A stretch of 64,000 nt of DNA from Streptomyces clavifer (GTDB lineage: Bacteria; Actinomycetota; Actinomycetes; Streptomycetales; Streptomycetaceae). Positions 26,846 through 36,172 of the stretch are shown here, in pieces. The DNA lies in contig BMWJ01000002.1 of assembly GCA_014651175.1 (NCBI GenBank), positions 739,479 through 803,478 of the forward strand, in the 5' to 3' direction. Numbering within the stretch: position 1 is the stretch's first letter; each line of letters starts with the position of its first letter. A program made the position numbers and the translations under genes. The notes beneath the pieces were generated by a model. That model was not told where the DNA came from. It saw only the letters and a program-made list of their open reading frames with translations, and did not search any database.

Positions 26846-28252
26846 TCAGCGGCCGGTCACCTGGGGCGCCCACGCGCACATCTCCACCGCTGCCTCCAGC
26901 ACCGCCCGCTCGGTGGCGGTCAGGGGGTACATCTCTGCCGCGCCGCCCGGCGGGGCGAGGTGCGGTCGGACCCGGTCGGCATCGGTGCTGTCGAGGGAGA
27001 GTACGGGCTTCACCAGGATGTGGAGCGGATGCTCCAGGTCCTGCACGACCGTGGAGTAGAAGTCGTCCGTCGAGCGCATGCGGCTCGCCAGCGACCCTTC
27101 GTACACGGCGAGTCTGCCGTAGGGCGCGGCGAGGAACTTGCCGACGGCGCGCGAGCCGCGGAGGTCGTCACCCTCGGAGTCGGGGCCCGAGGGCACCAGG
27201 AAATCGGGGGCCGAGGAGCGTTCGAGCGTGGTGCCGTCGTAGTGGTAGTTGACGTTGCCGCCCTCCGCCACCAGCAGGTTCCACGGGGCCACCGGGTGGA
27301 GCCGGAACATCGTGCGCGGTGCGGTGCCGAATCCGGAGTGCAGGCCCCGGATGCGGTCGCCGATGATCTGCCACCGGTACAGGCCCTCCTCCCAGCCCGC
27401 GGTCACGATGGTGTCCCCGACGAAGGTGATCGCGTTGAACCGTTGTTTCCGCAGGGTGGTGTCCAGCACGAGTTCGTGCTGCGGCTGCAGCCTGCTGTCG
27501 GTGACGAGCAGCCGGTTCTCACTCGCGAAGGCGATTCTGGTCCCGGTGGCGTCGACGGCGAACAGGGCCGCACTGTGCATGCCGAAGTCCCGCAGGTCCA
27601 GCTGTTCCTGTTGGCCGTCGGCGACCGCCAGGGCGACCCCGGCCATTTTGGTCCCGACCACCCACCCCGTCGCGGTCGGCTTCACCACCGCGTCCAGCAG
27701 CCCGCCCCCCGAGGCGAGAACGGCCTCACGGCCGGGGGTGTACTCGACGATCTCCGTGTCACCGCGGTGGCCTCCGGTGTCGAACTCCCTCCGGGCGATG
27801 ACGGTCTCGCCGTCGAGCGCGCACATCGACCAGTGCTGTGCGGGCCCCTCGTACAGAGTCGACCGCACTCCGGTCCGGTCGGCGGTGACGAGACGGGACG
27901 TGTGCAGGTCGCGGCCCCGCAGGTCGAGTGCCACGACCGGGTGCCGGAGGCAGAAGCCCGCCGGGTTCACCACCCCCAGCGAGGTGTGCAGACGCACACT
28001 GGTCCGGTCGAACAGCTCCGCACCGAGCCGGGCCGCCTCCTTCGTGCCGATGCCGGTGAGCAGGGCGGCCAGCCGGGCGTCGGCCTCGGACGGCGAATTC
28101 CACCGACGGAGCTTGAGGTACGCCGCCGCGCCCACCGCCTGGGGCAGGGGGAGGGACAGGATGAGCCACCACAGGGTGCGCCAGTCGCCCTTGCGTGCCA
28201 GTCTCCGGGCCTGACCGACCGGATCCGAGCCGCCGCTGATACGTGGGATCAT
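26846..28252 (-). CDS. Beta-propeller-like protein of the protease-NACHT operon
   Basis: A 468-residue protein. After a basic N-terminus a hydrophobic stretch (WRTLWWLILSLPLPQAVGAA, about residues 23-42) could anchor it to the membrane. From about residue 90 to 440 there are repeated beta-rich blades with Trp, Asp and Gly at regular distances (AQHWSMCALDGETVIARREF, GWVVGTKMAGVALAVADGQ, RFNAITFVGDTIVTAGWEEG, PWNLLVAEGGNVNYHYDG), typical of a seven-bladed or similar propeller. No enzyme motif is seen. The gene follows the protease-NACHT gene on the same strand after 142 bases and ends at a strong hairpin, so it is probably the third member of that operon, as sensor or substrate. Confidence 0.65.
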   Translation of the reverse strand: MIPRISGGSDPVGQARRLARKGDWRTLWWLILSLPLPQAVGAAAYLKLRRWNSPSEADARLAALLTGIGTKEAARLGAELFDRTSVRLHTSLGVVNPAGFCLRHPVVALDLRGRDLHTSRLVTADRTGVRSTLYEGPAQHWSMCALDGETVIARREFDTGGHRGDTEIVEYTPGREAVLASGGGLLDAVVKPTATGWVVGTKMAGVALAVADGQQEQLDLRDFGMHSAALFAVDATGTRIAFASENRLLVTDSRLQPQHELVLDTTLRKQRFNAITFVGDTIVTAGWEEGLYRWQIIGDRIRGLHSGFGTAPRTMFRLHPVAPWNLLVAEGGNVNYHYDGTTLERSSAPDFLVPSGPDSEGDDLRGSRAVGKFLAAPYGRLAVYEGSLASRMRSTDDFYSTVVQDLEHPLHILVKPVLSLDSTDADRVRPHLAPPGGAAEMYPLTATERAVLEAAVEMCAWAPQVTGR

Positions 28253-28394
28253 CCTGCATCGTCTCCCTCGGCCGAGCGATATGTCACTGGACGCCTTACG
28301 AGTGCGCTTCCCCGCCCCGGCACACCGGGCCCTTCGGCACGCGCACCGTGCACACCGGGACGCTTCACACCGGGGCCCTTCACACCGGGGCCCT

Positions 28395-31300
28395 TCACAC
28401 CGAGAACCATCCACCGGGCCTGATGTCCACGCCGAGCCGGCGCAGCATCGCCTGCTTCAGCTCCGGATCGAAGTCGCCCACGGCGTTGGCCGCGTGGACC
28501 TTCTCGGAGCGTCCGGCGTCCGGCGAATCCACCAGCTCCCGCAGCGCCCGCAGCCCTTCCTCCCGGTCCACCTCCGCCAGTGCGCGCGCGGCCGCCACGC
28601 GGGCGTCGCCGGCCGACGCGGCGATGCGCGCGCGCAGCAAGGACACACCGGCCTGCCGGTCGCACCGGGCGAGCAGCACGGCGGCCCGGAGCCGTGGCCC
28701 GTCGTCCCAGTCGGGTTCCCCGGCCAGCGCCGTCAGCAGTGCTTCCCCTTCGGACGGCTCGTAGTGGGCGAGTTCGGAGGCCGCCCGCAGCCGGTGGCGG
28801 GGGTCCTGGCCGGGGGCGCGGGCGATGACTCCCAGAGCCCGCACTCCCTCCGCACGGTCGTGCTGCGCGAGGAGCATCGCGGCGTCACCGCTGTAGCGGC
28901 CGCGCACCACACCACCGGCGAAGTCACGCAGCAGGGCGACGCCGGTGGGGGTCTCGTACCGTGCGAGCCGGTGTGCAGCCTCCACCCGGTAGCCGGCGTC
29001 GACGCGCTCGTCCCGGGCGATACGTTCCAGGAGCAGCGCCGCCTCGGTGCGCTCCGGGAAGTCGACGTCGGGGACCGCGCCGAGGGAGTCGGCCGCGAAC
29101 ACACGGCAGTCCGCGAAGAAGCCCCCGTCGGCGGCGATCCGGCGCAGCCAGTCGGTTCCGGCGGCCCGGTCGTGGTCGCGCAGCGCGACGGCCGCCTCGG
29201 CCCTGGCCAGGTGTGGGCAGTAGGGGTTCGCCACCAGGGCGCGCAGCCGCGTCGTACCCGCGTGGGTGTCGTGGTCCGCCAGCCGGGCCGCGGCCTGGGC
29301 GCAGTAGCGGGACGTGGTGTCGTCCGCGAACCGGGCGAGCGTCTCCGCGCCGGCCTGCCGGTCCACACGCGCCAGGTGCCACGCCGCGCCGATGCGCAGT
29401 CGGAGGGGGAACGAGGCGTCGTGGACGAACCCGCGGAGCAGTTCGGTGCCGCGCGGGTCGTTGCCGGCCAGCGCGGCCGCCGCACTGACCCGGTCGACGG
29501 GCACGGCGTCCGGATCGGCCGCCATGGCGTGCAGCCGGCGTCGTTGCCCGGGAAGGTGGGCGAGCGCGGTGTGGGTCTGCTGCCAGTCGTGGACGACCGG
29601 GTCCGCACCGGAATCCCGCTCGTCCGGGTGCTGCCAGAGCATCTCCAGGATCCGGTCGCGGCTCTCGTCGTCGCACATGCCTTCCGCGAGCAGCCACGCG
29701 GCCTGCTCCACCCGCCGGGGATCGGCGGACAGCCGGCGGGTCAGTTCGCCCTGCAGCGCGGCCGGGTGGCGGTCGAAGGCGAAGAGCGCGGCGACACGCG
29801 TGCCGGGATCGGCGAGGGCGTCGCCCCAGGCGGCGGGATCGGTGCCGTAGCGGTCCCGGAGCCGATCCGCGGCGAGATACTCGGCGAAGGTCCGGTGCAG
29901 GAACCGGGGATACGCCGTCCGGACGTCGATGACGAGTCCGGTGGCGTCGAGCAGTGCGGCCACCGTCCGTCCCGTGTACGGGTCGTCGTCCTCCGGGCCG
30001 GTCAGCAGCTCCGCGGCGGCGCGGGTGATCGGCGTGCCGTGCAGGAGATGGGTGTCGGCCACCTCGCCGAGGAATCCGCGCAGGGCGGTGGTGACGGCGG
30101 CGTGGCCCGGGGCGTCACGGGCGTAGCGATCGCGCAGCCGGCCGAGCGACTCCTCGACACGGTCCCTCAGCAGTGGTTCGTAGGGTCCCTGACGCTGCGG
30201 GAAGCGGCCGAGGAACTCGGCCACGGCATGCGCGTACAGGTCGACGCGCCGGCCCCGCAGGTGCGGCTCCCCGCCCGGGTCGAAGTACTGGCCGACCGCC
30301 AGATGCGCCAGGAGGGGCAGCCTGACGAGGTCCAGCATGCCGTTCCCCCGCACGTACGCGAGGAACTCCGCGGCCCGCGCCGAGGCCCGCTCATGGACCC
30401 GGGGGTCGGCCAGCCGCTCGGCGCCGCCCGTCTGGTGCGCCATGACGAACCGGTGGAGCTGCTCGTCGGAGAAGGGCTGCAGACGGAACTCGACGCCCCC
30501 GACGCTCGCCAGACTTCGCCAGGTGCTGTCGTGCAGGCCGCGGGTGGACAGCAGCAGACGGCACTCCATGCCGGGCCCGTTCGCGCCCTCCCGGGCGGTG
30601 GTGAGCAGGATCTCCATCACCTGCCGCCAGTCCTCCGGCCGGGTCACCTCGTCCAGTGCGTCGACCAGCAGCAGCACCTGTGCTCCCGGCACGGGGGGTC
30701 CGGCTTCCAGCAGCGCCCGAGCCCCGGGCCGTACCGCGGCGGCGACCGAGTCGCTGCCGACCAGTTCCCGCGCGGCGATCCGCAGCGGGAGCAGCGGCCC
30801 GAAGGGCGCCGTCTCCGGCGCCTCGGTGCGGGTCGCGGCACACCACCACCGCCAGGCGGTGGCTTCCACGTACTCCAGCAGGCTGGACTTGCCGACGCCG
30901 GGCTGGCCGGTGACGACGACGTGCCGGACGGCGGGGTCGGTGAGGAGGCGCTCCACGGTGACGGTCCGTCCGGTCACGCGCACGGGGCCGGACGGGGCCT
31001 CCGTGTCCCGGTCCCGGTCCCGGTCGGCGGTCGCGTCGAGGTACTGCCGGGTGTAGACACGGGCCAGATCGCCGGGTTCGGCGACCCGGTAGGTGAGGCC
31101 GCCGCGGTCGTGTGTGACGTCGGCCGGGGGCGCGGCGGCGAGCAGCAGGGGTGGCAGCAGCGGGCGGCGGCGGCGCAGGCGCCATGCGCGTACGGAGGAG
31201 GCGACGGTGCCGACGCCGGCCACCGCTGCCGCCGGCGCCGGCCCCAGCGGGAGGGCCGCGCCGGCGGCTGCCGCCGTGGCCACCAGCAGGGCGGGCGGTG

Positions 31301-32129
31301 ACGTCCAGGACGCGGCTCCACCGCGGGGCTGCCGTGACTGCGGGGTTTGCGGCGGGCTGGTCCCGCCCGGCTCCGGCCGCTCGGGCCTGCCGTACTCCCA
31401 CGTGCCCGCACCGCCCGCCCACCGGATCCACGCCTTCAGCTCCGGGTCGTCCGCGAACGCCCGGGCGGGTACGGCCCGCAGCTCGGCGACCGAGGCGGAC
31501 CCGCCGCTCGCGTCCGCGGTGACGAGGCCCACCAGGCGGTCCCCGGCGAACAGGGCCGCGCCGGACATCCCGGCCCACCCGCTGCCGGGGGTGGGCCGCG
31601 CCAGCGCGCCCGTCGTGACGACCCACTGCCCCGACCGCACTCCGGACAGCGGATGGACGACCCCGGTGAACTGCCGGGACTCGCGCCGGGCGGCTACGAC
31701 GTCGTGAGCGGGGAACCCGACGGCCATGACGTCGACGGGGTCGGCCGAGTCGGGCTCGGACCAGTACGTCGGCGCCCACCCTGCCGGCGGCGCGGGATGC
31801 GGCAGGTCGCCGGTGACCAGCAGGAGCGCCACGTCGCAGTCGGGTCGCCACCAGACGGTCACCGCGTCCAGGAACGGCCGGCCCGCGCGAGCGTCGGCCA
31901 GCGCCCGCACCCGGCATCCCGCCCGGTCACGGGCCAGCTCCGCCAGCGTCGCCTGCGAGAGCGGCCGGCGTGGCGGTGGCACGCCGGGCGCGGGCTCACC
32001 CTCGCGGGCGCTGCCCTCCACGGCATGCCACACCGTGAGGACGAGTTGCGGTGTGATGAACCACCCCGACCCCACCACGCGGGCCCGGGGGTCGAACACC
32101 TCTGCGACACGCTGAGCGGTCAGTGGCAT
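28395..32129 (-). CDS. Trypsin-like protease-NACHT NTPase-HEAT-like repeat fusion (STAND, predicted conflict system)
   Basis: A 1244-residue multidomain protein. Residues 1-230 form a trypsin-like serine protease: His35 in LTVWHAV, Asp99 in CDVALLL and Ser189 in GWAGMSGAAL complete the triad. Residues 275-335 contain two hydrophobic stretches that may cross the membrane. The NACHT NTPase has Walker A GQPGVGKSS (408-416) and Walker B VLLLVDALDE (485-494), followed by the helical STAND region with LHRTFAEYLAADRLRD. From about residue 860 to the end there are about eleven HEAT-like repeats of 31-36 residues with a recurring R-AA--LA--D pattern. The architecture is effector-switch-sensor. It is preceded by a Trypco2 gene 12 bases upstream. 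Predicted role: NTP-gated proteolysis in defence or cell death. Confidence 0.88.
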   Translation of the reverse strand: MPLTAQRVAEVFDPRARVVGSGWFITPQLVLTVWHAVEGSAREGEPAPGVPPPRRPLSQATLAELARDRAGCRVRALADARAGRPFLDAVTVWWRPDCDVALLLVTGDLPHPAPPAGWAPTYWSEPDSADPVDVMAVGFPAHDVVAARRESRQFTGVVHPLSGVRSGQWVVTTGALARPTPGSGWAGMSGAALFAGDRLVGLVTADASGGSASVAELRAVPARAFADDPELKAWIRWAGGAGTWEYGRPERPEPGGTSPPQTPQSRQPRGGAASWTSPPALLVATAAAAGAALPLGPAPAAAVAGVGTVASSVRAWRLRRRRPLLPPLLLAAAPPADVTHDRGGLTYRVAEPGDLARVYTRQYLDATADRDRDRDTEAPSGPVRVTGRTVTVERLLTDPAVRHVVVTGQPGVGKSSLLEYVEATAWRWWCAATRTEAPETAPFGPLLPLRIAARELVGSDSVAAAVRPGARALLEAGPPVPGAQVLLLVDALDEVTRPEDWRQVMEILLTTAREGANGPGMECRLLLSTRGLHDSTWRSLASVGGVEFRLQPFSDEQLHRFVMAHQTGGAERLADPRVHERASARAAEFLAYVRGNGMLDLVRLPLLAHLAVGQYFDPGGEPHLRGRRVDLYAHAVAEFLGRFPQRQGPYEPLLRDRVEESLGRLRDRYARDAPGHAAVTTALRGFLGEVADTHLLHGTPITRAAAELLTGPEDDDPYTGRTVAALLDATGLVIDVRTAYPRFLHRTFAEYLAADRLRDRYGTDPAAWGDALADPGTRVAALFAFDRHPAALQGELTRRLSADPRRVEQAAWLLAEGMCDDESRDRILEMLWQHPDERDSGADPVVHDWQQTHTALAHLPGQRRRLHAMAADPDAVPVDRVSAAAALAGNDPRGTELLRGFVHDASFPLRLRIGAAWHLARVDRQAGAETLARFADDTTSRYCAQAAARLADHDTHAGTTRLRALVANPYCPHLARAEAAVALRDHDRAAGTDWLRRIAADGGFFADCRVFAADSLGAVPDVDFPERTEAALLLERIARDERVDAGYRVEAAHRLARYETPTGVALLRDFAGGVVRGRYSGDAAMLLAQHDRAEGVRALGVIARAPGQDPRHRLRAASELAHYEPSEGEALLTALAGEPDWDDGPRLRAAVLLARCDRQAGVSLLRARIAASAGDARVAAARALAEVDREEGLRALRELVDSPDAGRSEKVHAANAVGDFDPELKQAMLRRLGVDIRPGGWFSV

Positions 32130-32141
32130 GACGGCTCACCC

Positions 32142-32465
32142 TCAGCCGGGCTCGCCGTCGACGCTCGCACCGATCCGCACCGGGCCGTCCCCGTGCGCGG
32201 CGACCGGGTTCAGCGTGAGCGCGAGCCGGTGCGTCTTCGCGTCGGTCGCTTTTCCGGCCGCCCCGAAGGACACGACTCCGAACCGGAGCCCTCCGTCGCC
32301 GGAGGCCTCACGGGTGATGGCGAGCTCCAACTCGATGTTCACCGGGCCCAGCTCGAATCTGATCGGCTGACCGTCGCCCCGCGCCATCGCCGTCGTCAGC
32401 TCGGCCCTCAGCGCGTCGATGGTCTCGGCCAGTCCTCCGGCGACGACCCCGTCCCCCGTACCCAT
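32142..32465 (-). CDS. Trypco2 (trypsin-co-occurring domain 2) family protein
   Basis: A 107-residue protein. The pattern LAETIDALRAELTTAMARGDGQPIRFELGPVNIELELAITRE, followed by GLRFGVVSFGAAGKATDAKTHRLALTLNPV, fits the Trypco2 domain, a small conserved partner found beside trypsin-like proteases in actinobacterial conflict systems. It probably binds or regulates the protease or acts as an adaptor. Start is ATG 32465 with GGGGGA upstream; the stop lies 12 bases before the protease-NACHT start, so the two are co-transcribed. This is the first gene of the operon. Confidence 0.85.
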   Translation of the reverse strand: MGTGDGVVAGGLAETIDALRAELTTAMARGDGQPIRFELGPVNIELELAITREASGDGGLRFGVVSFGAAGKATDAKTHRLALTLNPVAAHGDGPVRIGASVDGEPG

Positions 32466-32933
32466 CGTGTGTCCCCCGTGACTCGCGCCGTACACGACTC
32501 CCCGAACGTAACCATGATGCCACCCGGGGGTGTTGGACGGGGTGACGGCGGAGTACGGGCGTGGCGGGGATCGCTGCCCGGACCCCGCGGGACTCATACC
32601 GGGCACGGTGGCGCCCGCGGTGCATGAGAACTCCGCCGGGCCCCGGTGGACGGCGGCTCCGCACGGGTGCCGGACGGCAACCCTCACCGCCGGGCCCGGG
32701 GTCCACGGTGGCCGCCCCTCGTGGTCGGCTTCCGCATAGACCGGCGAATGCGTACCGGGCTTATCAGTTTTGTTAACCGGCATGAATGCGTGCCCATGTC
32801 GCGGAGGGCCGTCTTGCCGCCCACCGGAGGGCCCTGATGTGATTGTGCATTCGGACCGGCACTACTGGTGACGTCGGTGTTCGTGGGGGTGGCAGCAGCA
32901 GCTGCTAAGGGGCCGCTGGAGGGACACGTTTTC
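32466..32933. other. Divergent promoter region between the Trypco2 operon and the SARP gene
   Basis: 468 bases without a supported gene. A notably AT-rich patch (TTATCAGTTTTGTTAACC, 32761-32778) is flanked by direct repeats GAATGCGT at 32746-32753 and 32784-32791, starts 38 bases apart. This is the likely control region for one or both divergent units. Confidence 0.4.
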
Positions 32934-35900
32934 ATGGGCGAGGACACAGGGGTGCATGCGATCCGCTTCCGGATTCTGGGCTCGTTCGAATGTTGGGACG
33001 GGCCGGACCGGGTCCGGGTGGGTGGTCCCGTACACGAAAAAGTACTGGTCACCCTGCTTTTGGAACCCCAACGCGTGCTCCCCGTCCACCGACTGGTGGA
33101 AGCCGCCTGGGACGAGAACGCACCCGCCACCGCCGCCCACCAAGTGCGCAAGGCGGTGGCCGAGTTGCGGCAGCGCATCCCCGGTGGACGCAATCTGATC
33201 GTCACCGAGGGGCCGGGGTACCGGGCGCTGACCACCCCCGAGCAGGTGGACCTCAGCCGGTTCACCGAAGGGTTGAAACAAGCCAGGGAGGCGACCGCCG
33301 CCGGACAAAATGCGTATGCCGCCACCGCACTGCGGGAGGCACTCGACCTGTGGCGGGGCCCTCTCCTGTCCGGCAGCGGCGGCTCCGTGCTCTGCGCCGC
33401 CTCCGCAGCCCTGGAGGAGCGGCGGCTGACCGCTGTCGAGCAGCTCTTCGACTTGCGGCTGGCCGCAGGCGAGAACGGCGAACTGATCGGCGAATTACGG
33501 GAGTTCATCGAGGCCAATCCGCTCCGCGAGACCCTGCGCGGGCAGCTCATGCTCGCTCTGTTCCGGTCCGGGCGGCAGGCCGAGGCACTGGAGGAGTTCG
33601 CGAAGGTACGCGAGTACCTCGTCGACGAGCTCGGTATCGGTCCCGGCGACGCCCTCACCGACCTGCACCACGCCATCCTGCGCAACAGCCCCGAGCTCGC
33701 CGCTCCGGCCCAGGCCGCCGGCCCCGCTCCGTTCACCCCGGAGGGGTCACCCTCCACGCTCCCCTACGACCTGGGCGACTTCACCGGCCGTGAGGAGGAG
33801 GTCAGCCAGCTGCTCGGGTTCGTCGAGGAGGCGCCCGGCACCGGACCGCTCATCGTCGCCATCGACGGCATGGGCGGCAGCGGCAAGACCTCGCTCGCCG
33901 TACGGGCTGCCCACCAGCTCACCGAGCGCTATCCGGACGCCCAGCTCCACATCGATCTGCGCGGGTTCACCCCGAGTGAACAGCCGCTCACCGCCGGGGC
34001 CGCCGCCGAGGCTCTGCTGCGCATGCTCGGCGCACCCGGCGAACGCATCCCCGACGACGCGGAGGGCCGCATCGCCCTGTGGCGGCGCACCATGAGCTCC
34101 CGGCGGATGATCCTGCTGCTCGACAACGCCGTGGACGAGTCCCAGATCAGACCCCTCCTGGCGTCCCCGACCCAGACCCTCGTCCTGGTCACCAGCCGCG
34201 CGCTGCTCGCGGACCTGGACGCCGCACACACCGTCTCCCTCGGTGTCATGCCCCCGCACGACAGTGTCGCCCTCGTCGAGGGCGTCCTCGGCAGCTCGCG
34301 TGCCCGCGCCGAGCCCGAGGCCGTCGCGCAGCTCGCCGAGCTCTGCGGCCATCTGCCACTCGCCCTGCGCATCGCCGCAGCCCGGCTGCGCAAGCGCCCC
34401 CGCTGGACCGTCCGCTACCTCGTCGACCGGCTCCGCGACGACGCCCACCGGCTGGCCGAGCTCAACTCGGGCGAGCGCAGCGTCGAGGTGACCCTGCGGC
34501 TCTCGTACGAGGGCCTGTCGGCCGAGACCCGGGAGGCGTTCCGGCTGCTCGGCCAGCACCCGGGGGCGGAGATCGAGGTGTACGCCGCCGGAGCCCTGCT
34601 CGACAAGAGGGCACGGGACGCGGAGGACGTACTGGAGTACCTCCTCGACATGCACCTGCTGCAACAGCACGAAACCGGCCGGTACGCCTTCCACGACCTG
34701 GTCCGCAGCTTCGCCCAGAACCTCTCGCGCGTCGGTGGCCGGGCCGGGCCGGAGACAGGCGACGGGGACGGGGACGCGGGCAACGAGGAGGCGGCCCTTG
34801 CCGTGCGCCGTCTCCTCGACTTCGCGCTGGGGGCCACCGACGCGGCCTGCGACCTCCTCTTCCCCGGGCGGGCCCGGATACACCGCCCCGAACACCGGTC
34901 GACCGCCGAGCTCCCCCCGCTGAACACCTCCGATCAGGCGAGGGACTGGCTGGAGCGCGAGCAGGACTCGCTGCTGGCGGCCGTCTCCCTCGCGTACCGC
35001 TGGGAACTGGACAGCCATGTCGGGCTGCTCGCCGCCAACGTTGTCTTCCCACTCGACCTTCGCGGGCGCCTGGAGGAGTTCCGGGAACTGTGCCGCACGG
35101 CCGTGACCGCTTCCCGCAGACTCGGCGATCCGGCGCTGCTGCGGCTCAGCCTGTCGAACCTGGCCGTCGCCTGCTGGAAGCTGGGCCGCTTCGAGGAGGG
35201 CATCGAGATGGCGGAGGAGGCGTTCGGTCTGGCGGTCAGCCTCGCCGACCGCCGTGGCGAGGCCAAGGACACGGGTGTCCTCGGCCTCCTGCTCGGCGCC
35301 CTGGGCCGGTACGGCGAAGCGCTTCCCCGTCTGGAACACTCCATCGCGATCAAACGGGAGCTCGGCGCCGAACGCGCGGAGGCCGAGTCCCTCGCCAACC
35401 TCAGCAAGCTGTACGCCGAGTGGGGTCGCTTCCCCGAGGCCGTGGAGGCCGCCGACCGTGCCGTCGCGCTGTCCCGCAGTATCGGGGCGGTCGACAAGGA
35501 GGTCGAGGGCCTGACCGATCTGGCGGTCGCACGGCTCGGCCTGGACGCGGTCGACGAGGCCGCCGATCTGCTGCGCCGGGCCCGCAAGCTGGCGGTGGAC
35601 GTCATGTCGCCCGCCGACATGTCCCTGCTGCTCGCCCTGTCCGCCGAGACCGCCGACCGGCTCGGCGAGAGCACCCAGGCCACCGAATGGGCGGAGGCGG
35701 CGCTCCAGCTCGGCGACCTGAGCGGTGCACCGATGCGCGAGGCGGCCGTCGGCAACATCGTCGGCCGGCTGCACGCACGCAGGGGCCGGTTCACCCTCGC
35801 CCTCGAGCTCCACCAGCAGGCCCACCGCGCGGCCTCCGGCGTGGACTACCGCGTCGAGGAGGCGCGCGCCCTGGCCGGCATGGCCCACGCCATGGAACGC

Positions 35901-35993
35901 CTCGGTGACCACGAAGCGGCCCGGACCCACTTGGCGACGGCTGAAGCGGCGTACGACACGATGGGAATACCGGCGGCCGGGCGAACGGACTGA
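32934..35993 (+). CDS. AfsR-type SARP regulator with NB-ARC and TPR domains; contains a TTA codon
   Basis: A 1019-residue regulator. The winged-helix DNA-binding part (about 10-95: RFRILGSFECW, LLLEPQRVLPVHRLVEAAW) and the BTAD (about 100-250) are those of SARPs. The NB-ARC NTPase (about 275-540) has Walker A IDGMGGSGKTSLAV and Walker B RRMILLLDNAVDE. Tetratricopeptide repeats fill about 680-1010 (AVACWKLGRFEEGIEMAEEAF and similar). Codon 188 is TTA (33495-33497), so translation should need the bldA tRNA, as for many antibiotic-pathway regulators. Start ATG 32934 has GGAGGG about ten bases upstream. It may control the adjacent biosynthetic cluster, the divergent protease operon, or both. Confidence 0.92.
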   Translation: MGEDTGVHAIRFRILGSFECWDGPDRVRVGGPVHEKVLVTLLLEPQRVLPVHRLVEAAWDENAPATAAHQVRKAVAELRQRIPGGRNLIVTEGPGYRALTTPEQVDLSRFTEGLKQAREATAAGQNAYAATALREALDLWRGPLLSGSGGSVLCAASAALEERRLTAVEQLFDLRLAAGENGELIGELREFIEANPLRETLRGQLMLALFRSGRQAEALEEFAKVREYLVDELGIGPGDALTDLHHAILRNSPELAAPAQAAGPAPFTPEGSPSTLPYDLGDFTGREEEVSQLLGFVEEAPGTGPLIVAIDGMGGSGKTSLAVRAAHQLTERYPDAQLHIDLRGFTPSEQPLTAGAAAEALLRMLGAPGERIPDDAEGRIALWRRTMSSRRMILLLDNAVDESQIRPLLASPTQTLVLVTSRALLADLDAAHTVSLGVMPPHDSVALVEGVLGSSRARAEPEAVAQLAELCGHLPLALRIAAARLRKRPRWTVRYLVDRLRDDAHRLAELNSGERSVEVTLRLSYEGLSAETREAFRLLGQHPGAEIEVYAAGALLDKRARDAEDVLEYLLDMHLLQQHETGRYAFHDLVRSFAQNLSRVGGRAGPETGDGDGDAGNEEAALAVRRLLDFALGATDAACDLLFPGRARIHRPEHRSTAELPPLNTSDQARDWLEREQDSLLAAVSLAYRWELDSHVGLLAANVVFPLDLRGRLEEFRELCRTAVTASRRLGDPALLRLSLSNLAVACWKLGRFEEGIEMAEEAFGLAVSLADRRGEAKDTGVLGLLLGALGRYGEALPRLEHSIAIKRELGAERAEAESLANLSKLYAEWGRFPEAVEAADRAVALSRSIGAVDKEVEGLTDLAVARLGLDAVDEAADLLRRARKLAVDVMSPADMSLLLALSAETADRLGESTQATEWAEAALQLGDLSGAPMREAAVGNIVGRLHARRGRFTLALELHQQAHRAASGVDYRVEEARALAGMAHAMERLGDHEAARTHLATAEAAYDTMGIPAAGRTD

Positions 35994-36084
35994 CGAGCGC
36001 CCGGCCCCGAACAGCAGCCCCCCATCGGGGTGTTCAGGCGTTCTGGTATCCGGTACGGCTGTCGACCATGCGTACACGGGTACG

Positions 36085-36122
36085 CGGATGCCCCGCTCCC
36101 TCGGTGGGGAGCGGGGCATCCG
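36085..36122. terminator. Bidirectional terminator between SARP and repeat-protein genes
   Basis: Perfect 16-bp stem: CGGATGCCCCGCTCCC at 36085-36100 and its complement at 36107-36122, loop of six bases. It separates two convergent genes. Confidence 0.8.
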
Positions 36123-36172
36123 TATGACAGGGCTGTGAAGAACGCGTCTGCGCCGAGGCGCAGGGGCCGGGA

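Noticed and set aside
28281-31301. 1006-codon open frame on the plus strand opposite the protease-NACHT gene
   Set aside because: The minus strand carries clear protease and NACHT motifs; the plus frame is low-complexity Arg/Gly/Val sequence.
33747-36119. 790-codon minus-strand frame opposite the SARP gene
   Set aside because: Antisense shadow; SARP, NB-ARC and TPR motifs are on the plus strand.
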